From NCBI GenBank assembly GCA_013115135.1, contig JABANP010000138.1, positions 53,068 to 117,067 of the forward strand: a stretch of DNA of 64,000 nt, given 5' to 3'. Below, piece after piece: positions 43,775 to 54,691 of the stretch. Numbering within the stretch: position 1 is the first letter of the stretch; the number at the start of each line of letters is the position of its first letter. The stretch comes from Perkinsus olseni. Taxonomy: Eukaryota; Perkinsozoa; Perkinsida; Perkinsidae. The position numbers were made by a program, and so were the translations under genes. A model generated the notes under the pieces. That model was not told where the DNA came from and searched no databases. It saw only the letters and a list, made by a program, of their open reading frames with translations.

Positions 43775-45023
43775 CAGGGTGCTCCGCCTTGGAACGAATG
43801 GTGGGGTGGATGGAAAAATGGGAAAATATAGAAAAATACGGCAACAATGGAAAAATATGGAAAAATTTATACTCCGTTAATCTTGAATCCATCGGGTTTG
43901 CGAGAGTGTAAAGGAAAGCTGAATTTGCGAGACGTGCCCACAAATCTAATTCACCCTATGAGTCTCACAGTAATCGCTGAGCGCCGCTCAGTGAACGGTT
44001 CTCGTGGAATGCATTCATGTCCTCGGAGAGCCACCTCGTACATGATTTGACCTGGAAGTCCGCCGTTCTAATCTTGCGCTCTTGTGAAACGCCACAGTCC
44101 AAGTATTGGAAACTTTGCTAGATCTTGCAAGAACGCAAGATCGAAATGTCGATTCTTGGTGGACGGTGCCCACTGGGCACTGCCCGGGGACTAGCTGACT
44201 CATCTACTCCTGTCTTTCGGCTCTCCATTGTGGGAATGTGTGAACGAAAGAGAGGAAAGGTCAACTCAGAACTCATTGCCCAGCACGTCGGATCTCTGGG
44301 GTTTTCCGAACGGTCGTGCTGCTGCCATTGTGGGCGTGCGCTACTGATTGTGTCATGATGGTCGCCCCGATAGTTTTGCTTATCTATACCGTTTCACTGT
44401 AGCCTAGCGCTAGTCGATTCAAGATTAGGTTTGTCTGTTGAAGACTATCTGATAGCAGCATTGTCATAGATCCTCGGATCTATTGTCTTTTTTCCTTTGA
44501 TCCCCGTCACAACTAGCTTCAATCGACTTGTTGCTGGTACTCCGATCAACCCCAGTCTCTAGAACGAGTATACAGAACAAGGCTTTGGATTGAGTTGCTT
44601 ATTACTTGGAGAAGGGATTCTAAGTCAGCTTATCACCAGAACCACTAGATTTACACCACTAACCGACTACTCCCTCTTCGGTTATCTCTACCCCATCGCC
44701 AACGTTCTCCACAGGGGGAAGAGCAGCCGTTGGAGTTGAGAAAACGTTTTTTGAAGTAGCGCCCGCCCAGGGTCGGCGCGTTGCGTTGCAAATCGCAGTC
44801 TGTCCCCCGATTTGCGACACCAGTGGCGAAAATTCTACTGCAAAGCCTCCGGTTCCCACGCTTTGGCTCACGGGTGGGCCGAAAAACGGTTCTTGGGGTG
44901 GATTTCCTGTGGTTTCACGTTTTTTTGCTATTTTTCCATATTTTTCCACCATTTTGTTGCGGCAGGAAATTTTCCGCAGGAAAGATTGGGAGAATAGAAT
45001 TGCTGCCATTTTGGAGCACCCTG
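43775..45023. mobile_element. non-autonomous hAT-type element in the RT gene
   Basis: A 1,249-bp insertion with terminal inverted repeats CAGGGTGCTCC...GGAGCACCCTG, flanked by an 8-bp duplication (CCTGGAAC at 43767-43774 and 45024-45031). No transposase frame is seen. Its subterminal regions are rich in GGAAAAATATGG words. Insertion plus duplication is 1257 bp, a multiple of three, so the RT frame is preserved around it. Confidence 0.88.
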
Positions 45024-45031
45024 CCTGGAAC

Positions 45032-45855
45032 TGGTAAGGCCGTTGAGGAGCGGCAAGGTTCTTGGAGTGAACCGTACGGGGTGCAATCCAGATACCATCA
45101 CGGAGTTGGAGTTCATTTACGCTTCTGAGATCGATGGTCAGGCGGTATCGGTTGACATCAGACTCCGGTATAGGGTGTCGACGGACACGTAGACCGTCTT
45201 GTTTATCCACCAGTACAGGCTCATTGATGCACATGATCTTATGCTCGTCGTCAGGTGATACTCGTGCCAGCTTACCGTCGGCCACCATGCGATCGCAGAC
45301 GTCAGCGAGGATGTACCGATCAGTAGTGCTGCGGCTACGAGAGCTCTCACTTCGAGGCATGACAGTTGCCGTCTCGAGCATGGGGATGTTGGCCTTCAAC
45401 TTGATGGTGCCATTATCGTTGGGGATCTCGTCGAACAGAGGTTGGTTACCCGAAGCCGGAGTGCGAAGAAAGGGGAGAGCCGGTCTTCCGAAGAGTAACC
45501 GCGGGGTGCATGGCCGTGCCACCAAGAAAGGGAGCTCGATGACCTGAGAGCTGGAGTCAACGTCGGTATGACCGTCATCGGAACAGAGGCGGAATCTCAG
45601 CAGTACAGCGGTGTTATGATGCTGGACCTCATTGTTGCCGAAGACAGTGCGATAGGTGACCTTGGTTGGACGTTCCTCGTAACGAACGCCTCGTTGACGA
45701 AGGTCTTCAAGGAGTGTGGAGTCGATGTAACAAGCACCTGCGCCATTATCGATCTGGGCGCGACAGAGTACACCTTGATGGTCGTTGTCAGCAAGAGGCA
45801 AGACACGACAGTATTGGTGTAAAGGAGGAAGTATCGGGACCTCAACTTGAGGTCC
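45032..45855 (-). CDS. Pol N-terminus: aspartic protease and start of reverse transcriptase
   Basis: This follows Gag in the same frame after one TGA. The protease-like motif is IDNGAGACYID, with DNG in place of the usual DTG/DSG, followed by a hydrophobic LLFGRPALPFL segment near its end. The RT fingers start at YRLTIDLRSVNEL. The frame is open to the hAT insertion at 45023. Absence of an ATG fits expression by readthrough from Gag. Confidence 0.75.
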
Positions 45856-47560
45856 TCAAGCGCTTCCCTCAACGGTAACCGGTTCGAGGTCGGTATTGCC
45901 GGCGGCATTCAAATAGGAGAAGGATGCATCAACTTGAGTTGCCATGAGTGCCGACTCTGTCGTCGCCGATTCTTTAGATCCCGAATCTGCATTGTTTGGC
46001 GCCGTGGTAGATGTAGTCGATTGATGGTTCACAGCTGGCTCGATACATACGCCAGCCATATGACCAGGTTTGCGACACCTCGGGCAAGGAGTGAGGAGAG
46101 TACGCATGCAGTCAGCGATGGAATGACTGAAATCCCCACATTTACCGCACCTCTTGTTGAGCTGGTAGACGTTCTGCGAGCGACACACACCCGCACGATG
46201 ACCAGGTTTATTGCATCGATAGCAGTTACCCTTGCGAATGTTGGACGTGGTAGTGGTCATCTTATTGTTGTCGGACTGAACAACTTGCGAATTACCAGGA
46301 GGGTGCTCGGTTGGAGGCGGCGTCGACAAGTCTTCGCCAGTAGTCAGGATATTACCGGAGACAGCATGGGAGTACCTCTTCCTCTGGGCATCCCAATCAG
46401 TGAGAAGCTCGGCGAGCTCGTTAATATTGCTGACGTTAGGCCATACCGAACAAGCTTGCTCTCGATAGTGAGCAGAGAGACCTCTGATGAATAGTTGCTT
46501 CTCCTGGTAAGGAGTATGATGGATGCCGATGTCGAAGCCCTCATCGAGAACCGCACGGAGTCGGTCAACGAAACTCGTAGGGGTTTCAAGCTTCTCCATC
46601 TTCAGGGCGTCGATCCTGGCTACGAACTTGCCGTCATTGTTGGTCGTCTTATACCTGGCCCGCAGGAAACGGTCAGCTTCCTGTAGCTTCTGGAGTGGAT
46701 CGCCAGTAGAGAGCCCAACACGACGGATGTGTTTACTGAGCTGCTTGTAGACCGACGAATCGAGACACTGAGTTAGGTACAAGTAGGTATCGGCGGCGTT
46801 GAGGTGGAAGTCGGCAGCAGTAGAGGATATGTCAGACAGAAGACACACTATGGGGCGCACATCTTGTTGGCCACAATACTTTCCACCATCAGGCAGAGGT
46901 ACCTTTGATAGAGCGCTCAAGCCACGATACAGAGTGCCGGAATCCACAGAGCCCGGAGGCGGAGGAGAGACATGATGTAGGTGGTCACCGAGGGACGACC
47001 GAAAAGCTTGCGAAGCGACATCATCTGGTGGGTATACATACGGGTCGGCTACATTAGACGGATGAGGTCCCTGTGGAAGCCCGTCGTTAGGAGCGGCGAA
47101 AGTGGGAGCAGGGGTACCGCCGAAGGTGGGAGCAGGAGTACCAGTTGCCGATGGAGTCCCATGTGCTGACTGCCGTTGTGTCGTGGAGAATGGTGAGAAC
47201 CATCTCTCATCTGGATGACCGGTAGGATCATCAGAGTTGCCGAACGTAGCGATCGGTGGGGGGAGCTTTCGCCGTACGGTAGCGACGGAGTTGAACCTTA
47301 AGTATGAGGTCGGGGAGGTCGTTGTCGTCGAGATACCATAGGTCGGCCTCCTCGAGTTTGTGAGCTAAGATGAAGCCATGTAGGGCCTCGAACTCAGCGC
47401 CTAGAAGAAGTTGATCATTAGGAGTGGCGGCGGGATTGGCATCGGAGTTGCCTTCGTTGCCATGCCCGGGTTCTCCACCAATAGCTGAGCGGTTGGCACT
47501 GTTAGACCCTTGAGATTCAGAGTTAACACCGGCGGACTTCTTAGCAACACGAGGAGGCAT
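45856..47560 (-). CDS. Gag with three zinc knuckles, starting inside the 5' LTR
   Basis: ATG 47560 lies within the 5' LTR, so the first codons are LTR-encoded. The N-terminal part runs to about 47263, where a run of six C (minus strand) shifts the frame. One C fewer would connect to the downstream frame through a Pro/Thr/Gly linker into the 46947-45856 region. Three CCHC-like knuckles (CYRCNKPGHRAGVC, CGKCGDFSHSIADC, CPRCRKPGHMAGVC) lie near 46050-46230. It ends at TGA 45858-45856. It is the structural nucleocapsid protein of the element. Confidence 0.82.
47465..47480 (-). other. probable primer-binding site
   Basis: Five bases after the 5' LTR the minus strand reads TGGTGGAGAACCCGGG, complementary to a tRNA 3' end ...CCCGGGTTCTCCACCA. 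It lies inside the Gag coding frame. Confidence 0.6.
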
Positions 47561-47757
47561 AGGGGTGATGGATAACTTGATAAGACATAAAGAACAATAA
47601 TCTCAATGATTGGGCAATGAACCGCAGCGTAAAGCACGCATGCGCAAAGCGTTTCTCATCAGATTGTCTCTTTTACTGGGACACCTGTCCCAGGTACGCG
47701 AGTCACGTGACGTGACATACGACTAGACTGAAAAAGGGGAATCAATAACAATGCTCA
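47486..47757 (-). repeat. 5' LTR (272 bp)
   Basis: TG...CA ends, apparently identical to 34703-34974. It contains the Gag initiation codon at 47560. Confidence 0.9.
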
Positions 47758-50145
47758 CTCGCTGCCGGAGGGGATGCGGGTGTCCAGTCTACAGCGAAGG
47801 TGCGTGAATGGGTTTCTTGTCAAACCATAGGACTCTAAGGGCCGAAATTTCAGCGTTTAAAGCAGAAGATCTTAAAAGAAGCGTTTTAAGAAGAAGAAAA
47901 CAGAAAATCATAATTTTTAACCCAAATTCGATAAACGAATAAACAATGAAAACAGGGAGAATCTACCTGTCTTTACGTTGTCAGGGTAGCATAGATGTCA
48001 ATTAATGAGTGTATTCACAGAGAGCACTACGAAAGTTTCGTGACGGAAATCTTGAAACAGAGAAAATCAGCTTTATTTCCCCATTTTATTCTATAACCTC
48101 ATTCTAGGTTATAAATCCTCATTCTATAACTCGCTTTATTCAATCGGTGACAGCCACTTGGAATGCTGAGCAATCGCTGAACGTCAGTCACCTCCGAGCT
48201 GTTCGTGCCTGGAGGAACCTCTGAGAGTTGAGCGTTCTGTGCATCAGGCAACTGAGCGCGTCGGTGTGATGTTTCACGCACAACGCGCAACACAGCGCGT
48301 TATTGACTCCCAAGGCGCTCATAGCGCGTTTAACTAATCAGAATCAGTTTAGAGACTCGGTGTGAATTCTACGCTTCAAAACGTAGTCTCCACGTCTGTC
48401 ACCTTAGAACTACAAGTGTTAGATTCGTAGTTGACACACACAACCTCCCCCGACTGTATGAAAGGAGGCTCCTTGCGTGCTCACAAGGAGCTCGTCTGTC
48501 GGTTGTACTGATTAAGCTCCTTCACCAGAACTCAGTCAGTACGGCCGATTCGGCATACTGGGCCGACGGATTCAGAAATAAATACGAGTATCTTGGCGAG
48601 AGATGATGCAGGCTGCATCATGCAACGATACGAATACACAAACAATAGTATCAATGGTCGCATCATGCGACTCGCATGCTTGTATCGTGATTCCCAACGA
48701 GGGAGGAAGGTTCCGCGTCGACGGATACCCCAACTTAGTGGAACCCAACTTATCACGCGCGCTGTGATGAACGCGTTTTATTTCCGCCCTAACGTTACTA
48801 CGTTGAAGCGCCGCGCTTCAAGCGCATCGTGCCTGAAGAGTGAGGCGCGTTATTGGGTTCAGCTGCCGAACATTGGTGCTTGAGGTTACGTGGCTAGACG
48901 AGAAATCGCATTTTCAACGTTTGAAAGTCTTTTTTTGAGTGGAAACGGAATTATACACGTCTGACAGGGTAGATTCTACGGATCACAAGTGAAACGTTTA
49001 TCAACCTTAACCAGCCAAACAGGCAGACAAACGCCCGCAAGCACAGGCCAATCAATAGTAAGTAGTATAGACGTGCTTGCCTACTACGGTGCGCAAGACA
49101 GAAGGTTCCGTCGTGAGCTACGATGCATCAAGACCCGCAAACCGGACGACAACTCTGTGCTCCTGAAGAACGTCGTGGAGCGGGCGACCACTCCCGTCAC
49201 CATCGAGCGGAGTCACCACCTTGCTCGTTCTCAGACGTATCGCCCCGGGACCAGTGGTCCCGGACCACATCCAGGATTCACGATCGCTATTCAGGAGACT
49301 TCGTTGCCGTCGTGAGAATGCAGGACCTCAATAACATGAAGACACTACTTCCCCCCCCCGGACTATTGCACGTGAGTGCCATACAATGTTATAAAATACG
49401 TCGCGTCGATCAATGGCGACGAGGACGTGAAGGTGTCCCCATTGAGCAAGTCTGCGAGTTAGCCATGATAGCCCTGGCATCAAGGGTTCCCAGGCTGGAC
49501 GAGTCCAGTGTTGGGGTGCATGCGTGTTCGCACGCCCAGCACTCCGGTGCAATGGCAGACGGGCCGGCGTTGCTCCTTGGCTTGTCGTCCTCAACAGAGG
49601 CACGTGACACATGCCGTGTTCAGGTGTGCCATAACCACCCCTTTCTCCCAGTCCCCGCAGTGACTGCGGCGCAGTCAGTGAGTTGAAGTGTTGCCGAAAT
49701 AATGTCCTGGTTCAATCTTATCGACCCCTCCTCCTCGGGCGAGAAGTGATGATATCCATATGCTGCATGCCCTCAGTAGCCGTGGCATAAGTGAACGTGC
49801 CTCATAAAGAGAGCTGAAGGGCGATACTGTTCTTGGCAAGTCCGCGTTGAGAATCGCTAAGTCGCTCGAGATCTCTTCGGCGTCTCATGCTATACATGCC
49901 GAGTGCACTAAAAAACTTAGCACTGTTGAGTTAGCAGTGGTAAGTTACCACTGGTAGCGACTGCGCCCGAGGCTCGGGCCCCGAGCGGTCTCTTCTATCG
50001 AGCGGCGTGCGGAGGGTGTGTGTATGAGGCCGTGGAGAGTAAGGCTCTATTGAGTCTATCTCCTCTATTGAGTAGTATCGACTTTCATTGTGCTAATTGT
50101 CCCCATAAACGAACCGTTTCATAAATGTAGAGCTGGGACCTATTT
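47758..50145. other. region without a supported gene
   Basis: Many GCGC-containing words and short ORFs are present (for example 49123-49686), without a domain, signal peptide or splice logic I can defend. Confidence 0.35.
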
Positions 50146-50216
50146 CATAGGACGTTTTTTCTTGGGATCCTAAGAGGTTAGGACGCGATTTTGGGCTAAA
50201 GCTCTGGAACAATCTC

Positions 50217-50702
50217 CGGACGGGCGCTAATTTTTCTCTCATCGGCGCTAAACTTCCTCTGCTTGGCGCTATTTTTTCTCACATTGGCGCTATTCTTTCT
50301 AATGTTGGGCAATTCCATTTTTCTGAGGACTTCCGGTATCCTGAGGATATCTTAGGAGCTCGCCTTACACTACTGACCTCTCACACTGCGCGGCCTTCGG
50401 GTTTTAGGTGAAGGTCGCCTGGAGGGCGACCTGAGTCGGGTTTCGGGTTGACGGGGGTTACGGTCCGCACTCCCCTAGGTCTTGGTCTTCTTTTTTAACG
50501 GCGTTAAATTAACGCCAACCAGCCTTACATCCGAGCTACGAACACGCTCGCTCTACAGCCGTGTTAACTTACTAACTACTGTTACTAAACTTCCTTATAT
50601 TTATATAAGAGGCCGAAGAAATTAGCGCCAATGTGAGAAAGAATAGCGCCTAGCAGAGAAAGTTTAGCGCCGATGAGAGAAAAATTAGCGCCCGTCCGGA
50701 AT
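50217..50702. mobile_element. nested inverted-repeat element built of GCGCTAA-TTTTCTC units
   Basis: The left arm starts TCCGGACGGGCGCTAATTTT and continues with four spaced GGCGCTA units. The right arm is its inverse, ending TTAGCGCCCGTCCGGA. Arms are about 90 bp. The unit array in each arm recalls fold-back (FB) transposons. Confidence 0.75.
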
Positions 50703-50964
50703 ACCTGCCTAGAGCTCTTTCACAAGGCCCATTTCCTTACGTTAGGATAGGACGTTGGGACACTAGGACTTTTTAAGTTAGGAAATCCTCGATAAGGACG
50801 TTAGGATGGGTGGTTAGGTCGAAGCTATTTCACAAGGTACATTTCCTAACGTTAGGACGCGTTTTTAAGGACGCGTTACTAAAGTACCTCCCGAGGTACT
50901 TTATGGAGCATCCTAACGTGAAAAGTGATATTCGAGTCGCGAATCGCTCCGCTGATAGTTCCCG

Positions 50965-50975
50965 GGTTCGAATCC
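50965..50975 (+). other. perfect B-box-like word
   Basis: GGTTCGAATCC, preceded by TCCC and followed by TGCTGCTCTCCA. A degenerate tRNA 3' half is possible, but no D-arm or full cloverleaf can be folded. Confidence 0.4.
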
Positions 50976-51260
50976 TGCTGCTCTCCATTCTACATCTTTT
51001 TTTGACTTAGCGAATTTTCGTGATGCTTCTTTTTCGACTTGGCGAATTTTCGTGAGGCTTCAATAATCTTTCAATCAATAAAACTTTGATTTTGCAGCTC
51101 AGTTTCGCAAACATTCCATCGGGAAGTTCGGAAGATTCTCCGATGTTGAAGTTGAGCCTCAACTTCAACGACGCGGCAAGCTCATTGAGGATAAGATGGA
51201 TATAGTGACCATCCATTGTTGACAACAATTTGTTGTGATTATTAAAAAGATCAAAGATGG

Positions 51261-51311
51261 TCTATCGGTAGTGGGTCAAGCGGCCATCCGTGTGGACGTG
51301 GGGTCGATCCC
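51261..51311 (+). other. tRNA-like A-box/B-box pair
   Basis: TATCGGTAGTGGG (A-box-like) and GGGGTCGATCCC (B-box-like) lie about 36 bases apart, which suits a tRNA-derived polymerase III promoter. A full cloverleaf is not evident, so a SINE-type remnant is more likely. Confidence 0.4.
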
Positions 51312-51518
51312 TATGATGTTCATTTTCTCCGAAAATTGTGCTCAAAATGTCTTTTAAGGATGTCCTTATCCTCGGGTGAGGACGTCTTTAAGTTTAGGAT
51401 CCTAAGGTTAAGTGAGGACAACCTTGTGAAATGGCTTGTCCTTACTTAAGGATTCCTAGGATTAGGATCCTAAACTTAAAGACGTCCTTACTCAGGGAAT
51501 CCTATGAAATAGGCCCCT

Positions 51519-52211
51519 GAGCCCAGTCACAGCTCAGAGTCAGCATACAGGTGGCGCGGAGCCACTGGCTCCCGCAGGGGAGGTCTTACTCACTCTATGA
51601 TGCTACCGCCTGCGGTTCTTGAGCTCAGTTGTTCCAGTGGAACATTCTCACATATGCGACCAGTAAAACGTTTCAGAAAACCCGCACGCTCTCACCACTA
51701 TAACTCTCACGCTCGCGGCTGAACGCGGAATGTTATCGAAGAACGACACGTTATCGGCGTTATCCATCAAAAACACATCCGCGGAAAACGATCATACACG
51801 CAAAAAAGATGAAATTACAGTGTGTTGAGAGATTGCAAGCGTCGCTTGTCTTTGACGCGCTACGCTTTATATCAACGCGTTATGGATGACGGGATGTTGT
51901 CAACAACCCGTCAACGTCATGTTGAACACCCAAAAGTTTCCGGCATTTTCTTTTCTGAAATTATCCACTATGAATCAGTGAAACATCCGGGATGTTTCAG
52001 GGATGTTACATCCCTGAATAAATCATCGCGCGTTGTGTTATGCGGCATGCGATTGAGTAAGTCTTTGCAGACCAACGGAGTTGTAACCTTCAAGACAGGA
52101 GTGATTGGCCTTAGTCGTAGGAGCCATAGTTAACACGACAGTAGATAGTTTTTCGGCAATTTTAATGATCTCACAGTGAGACAGAGTGAGAGTCTCACTA
52201 TGTTTCTCCGA
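51519..52211. other. region without a supported gene
   Basis: Only short ORFs are seen. Confidence 0.35.
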
Positions 52212-52270
52212 TGGGCTCCCAGACACTAACAGCTCAGAGCGGCTCTGAGCTGTTAGTGTCTGGGAGCCCA
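52212..52270. repeat. perfect palindrome with 28-bp arms over the stop codon
   Basis: TGGGCTCCCAGACACTAACA begins the left arm, and the right arm ends with its exact inverse around a 3-base centre. The stop codon of the minus-strand secreted-domain gene lies inside it, so the mRNA would end in a very stable hairpin. Confidence 0.85.
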
Positions 52271-54691
52271 ACGGATATTTTCAGGGACACTTCGGTGAGC
52301 TGCTCAGTTGTCTGCTGGTTGAAGTACCATCCTATTGCAGGGGTCATCATAGGAGCCGTAGTCGCTGTCGGGGAGCTCTGATGAGAGTCGGTCTCGTGAG
52401 ACTGTTGACCTGTGCTACTCGGCGCGAACCAGTCTATGGTTGGCACTGGTAACGGCCCTGTGGCGGTAGTTGAAGGTGTGTTTAACGGGTCAGCCTCATG
52501 CATAGTGGTCATTGATGCATCCCTGGGAGGGTTGTAGTTGTTGTCGGCTCCTGCGACCCGGCCTTCGTTTGCCTCATCGACCGTTCGAATGCTCGATGGA
52601 TTGATGACGGCCGAAGCTTCGAGGGACGGCTCATTCTCTTCAACCATGCTGCCGGCTGCGACTACCGGATTTGTTTGACGTTGATCTCCTTTTACGCTCA
52701 TCACTACTGGCGAGCACCCTCCAATAACTCGCCGCTGGCATCTGCTTGGACTCTCGAGGAATAACACCCAATGTTCGTTCGTCCAACAGATGTGCAATGA
52801 GGGAGTCAATTGGCTATCTGGTTTCATTGAGAATGCACTGTAGACGTGTGAAAGCATAGTCACCGACGTTAGCTGCGTTGAAAGGACCCAACAGTTTCTT
52901 CGGGTAATAGTATATAACTCATACCCTATAGTTGCTTGAATCTTGCCTCCGCGTGATCTCCGCTTCAGCACAACGGTCGTATCTTCTTCTCTCGGCATCC
53001 TGTCACTCATCGTAGAGTTCCCAAATAGGAACCAAGCATTGATATCTTCACCCGGTGATGCAAGCACGGTCATCTCTATCCACCCCACCGTGCCGAAAGT
53101 TGAAGTGGCCCCGTAGTAAAGTCCCGGTTCCATCTTGTTGACCCCTGCTCCTGGCGAGTTCTCGGTAACGGCTTCAGTAGTTGAAGGTGATGGCGTATCC
53201 TCCGTGGACATCACTGGTGTTTCCCGCAGAGTGTCATCGCTGGTGGCTCCCGTAACATGTCCTGGGGCTTTCAAGGTGCTTCTGACCGGGGTTATAGGGT
53301 CTAGTACGCCTGAAAAAGCGGAAACCCGGGTTATTGCCAATAACTTATTGGGAGAGTGTCTTCTCCGTCCAACGATACTACCTTCAGTGGTTCTTGAGGA
53401 TGGTTCTTCCACATGCCTGTGTTGTCTCTTCATGATTACCGGTAAATAGACTTTCTCGACATTCTCATGTATGCCTTCGCTGCCGAAGAAGATAACCCAA
53501 TTATCCGAAGTTCGGCAGAGATGAAACAATGAAGTTACTGCGAGGTTTTGCGCGATTGAGAATTTGTCGTACACAGGGCGGAGTTCTGTGATGTATTCTT
53601 CCTTCTTCCGGAATCCCCAGCAGTTGCTTGAAGGGATCGTCTTCGACTCGCCCACAAATACTTGGATGTGATAGTGACCTCGTTTCCGCTTCAATGCAAT
53701 CGTCGCGTGCTCTCGGCGCTTTGCCTCATGAGGCTCTCGTGGCATCCTCAGTTTCTCATTCGAGTTGCCGAATAGGAACCAAGCCTTGACATCGTCATCC
53801 GCGCTTAGCAGGACATTCATTTCTATCCACTCCAGGGTGCCGATAGTGGTTGTGGCGGCCCCATAGTAAAGTCCCGGTTCCATCTTGTTGACCCCTCCTC
53901 CTGGCGGGTTTTCGGTAACGGCTTCAGTAGTTGAAGGTGATGGCGTATCCTCCGTGGACATCACTGGTGTTTCCCGCAGAGTGTCATGGTTGGTGGCTCC
54001 CGTAACATGTCCTGGGGCTTGCAAGGTGCTTCTGACCGGGGTTATAGGGTCTAGTACGCCTGAAAAAGCGGAAACCCGGGTTATTGGGAGAGTGTCTTCT
54101 CCGTCCAACGATACTACCTTCAGTGGTTCTTGAGGATGGTTCTTCTACATGCCTGTGTTGTCTCTTCATGATTACCGGTGAAGAGACTCTTTCGACATTC
54201 TCGCGCATGCCTTCGCTGCCGAAGAAGATAACCCAATTATCCGAAGTTCGACAGAGACGAAACAATGCAGTTAATACGAGGTTTTGCGCGATTGAGAATT
54301 TTTCGTACACAGGGCGGAGTTTTGTGACGTATTCTTTCTTCTTCCCGAATCCCCAGCAGTTGTTCGAAGGGATCGTCTCCGACTCGCCCATAGATATTTG
54401 GATGTAAGAGTGACTTAGCTTCCGCTTCAATGCAATCGTCGTGTGCTCTCGACGCTTCGCCTCAAGAGGCTCCCGTGGCATCCTCACTCTCTTATTCGAG
54501 TTGCCAAATAGGAACCAAGCCTTGACATCGTCATCCGCGCTTGAAACGACATTCATTTCTATCCACTCCAGCGTGCCGATAGCGGTTGAGACGGTCCCGT
54601 AGTAACGTCCTTGTTTTATCTTGTCGACCTTTTTCCCTCTGGCGAAGATGGATGATATCATTAAACTGCACGTCTTGAGTAGTCGTTGCAT
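52234..54691 (-). pseudogene. secreted three-domain repeat protein, frame broken by a 14-nt deletion
   Basis: From ATG 54691 there is a signal-like start (MQRLLKTCSLMISSIFARG). Three copies of a domain of about 150 residues follow (GxYYG..., xAWFLFGNS, RMPRE, NCW and WVIFF/WVLFL landmarks) at about 54610-54170, 53870-53430 and 53120-52700. Linkers beginning TRVSAFSGVLDPITPVRST are nearly identical. Domains 1 and 2 are closest. The first linker lacks 14 bases relative to the second, between direct CAATAA repeats (near 54085), which shifts the frame. The downstream 624-codon frame is otherwise open. The C-terminal tail is Thr/Ser/Pro-rich. The family is unknown to me; surface or secreted function is inference. 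Confidence 0.65.

Larger units (their letters stand above)
34703..47757 (-). mobile_element. LTR retrotransposon (Gag-PR-RT-IN order), with two nested insertions
   Basis: A complete element of 13,055 bp on the minus strand, about 6.0 kb without its nested insertions. The 272-bp LTRs start TGAGCATTG and end CCGCTCA and look identical over their whole length. The flanking CTCG is a 4-bp target duplication. The primer-binding site follows the 5' LTR and the polypurine tract precedes the 3' LTR. Integrase lies after reverse transcriptase, as in Ty3-like elements, but the RT motif is QDD rather than YxDD, so I leave the clade open. Nested inside are a hAT-type element (43775-45023) and a MULE (about 36217-41975). 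Identical LTRs imply a recent insertion. Confidence 0.9.
50146..51518. mobile_element. fold-back element of about 1.37 kb with nested inverted repeat
   Basis: The left end GGGACCTATTTCATAGGA is mirrored by TCCTATGAAATAGGCCCC at the right end. Internal TTTCACAAGG, CCTAACGTTAGGA and GGATCCTAA words recur in both orientations. It has no coding capacity. A second inverted-repeat element (50213-50702) lies inside it. Confidence 0.6.

Noticed and set aside
49123..49686. 187-codon ORF
   Set aside because: No domain, signal or splice context, and the composition matches surrounding non-coding DNA.
50900..50990. Candidate complete tRNA gene around the perfect GGTTCGAATCC word
   Set aside because: The T-stem is imperfect and no D-arm or matching acceptor stem can be formed, so only a tRNA-like fragment is claimed.
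53135..54133. Plus-strand ORFs opposite the secreted-domain gene (53135-53449, 53885-54133)
   Set aside because: They mirror the repeated linker of the minus-strand gene and have no features of their own.
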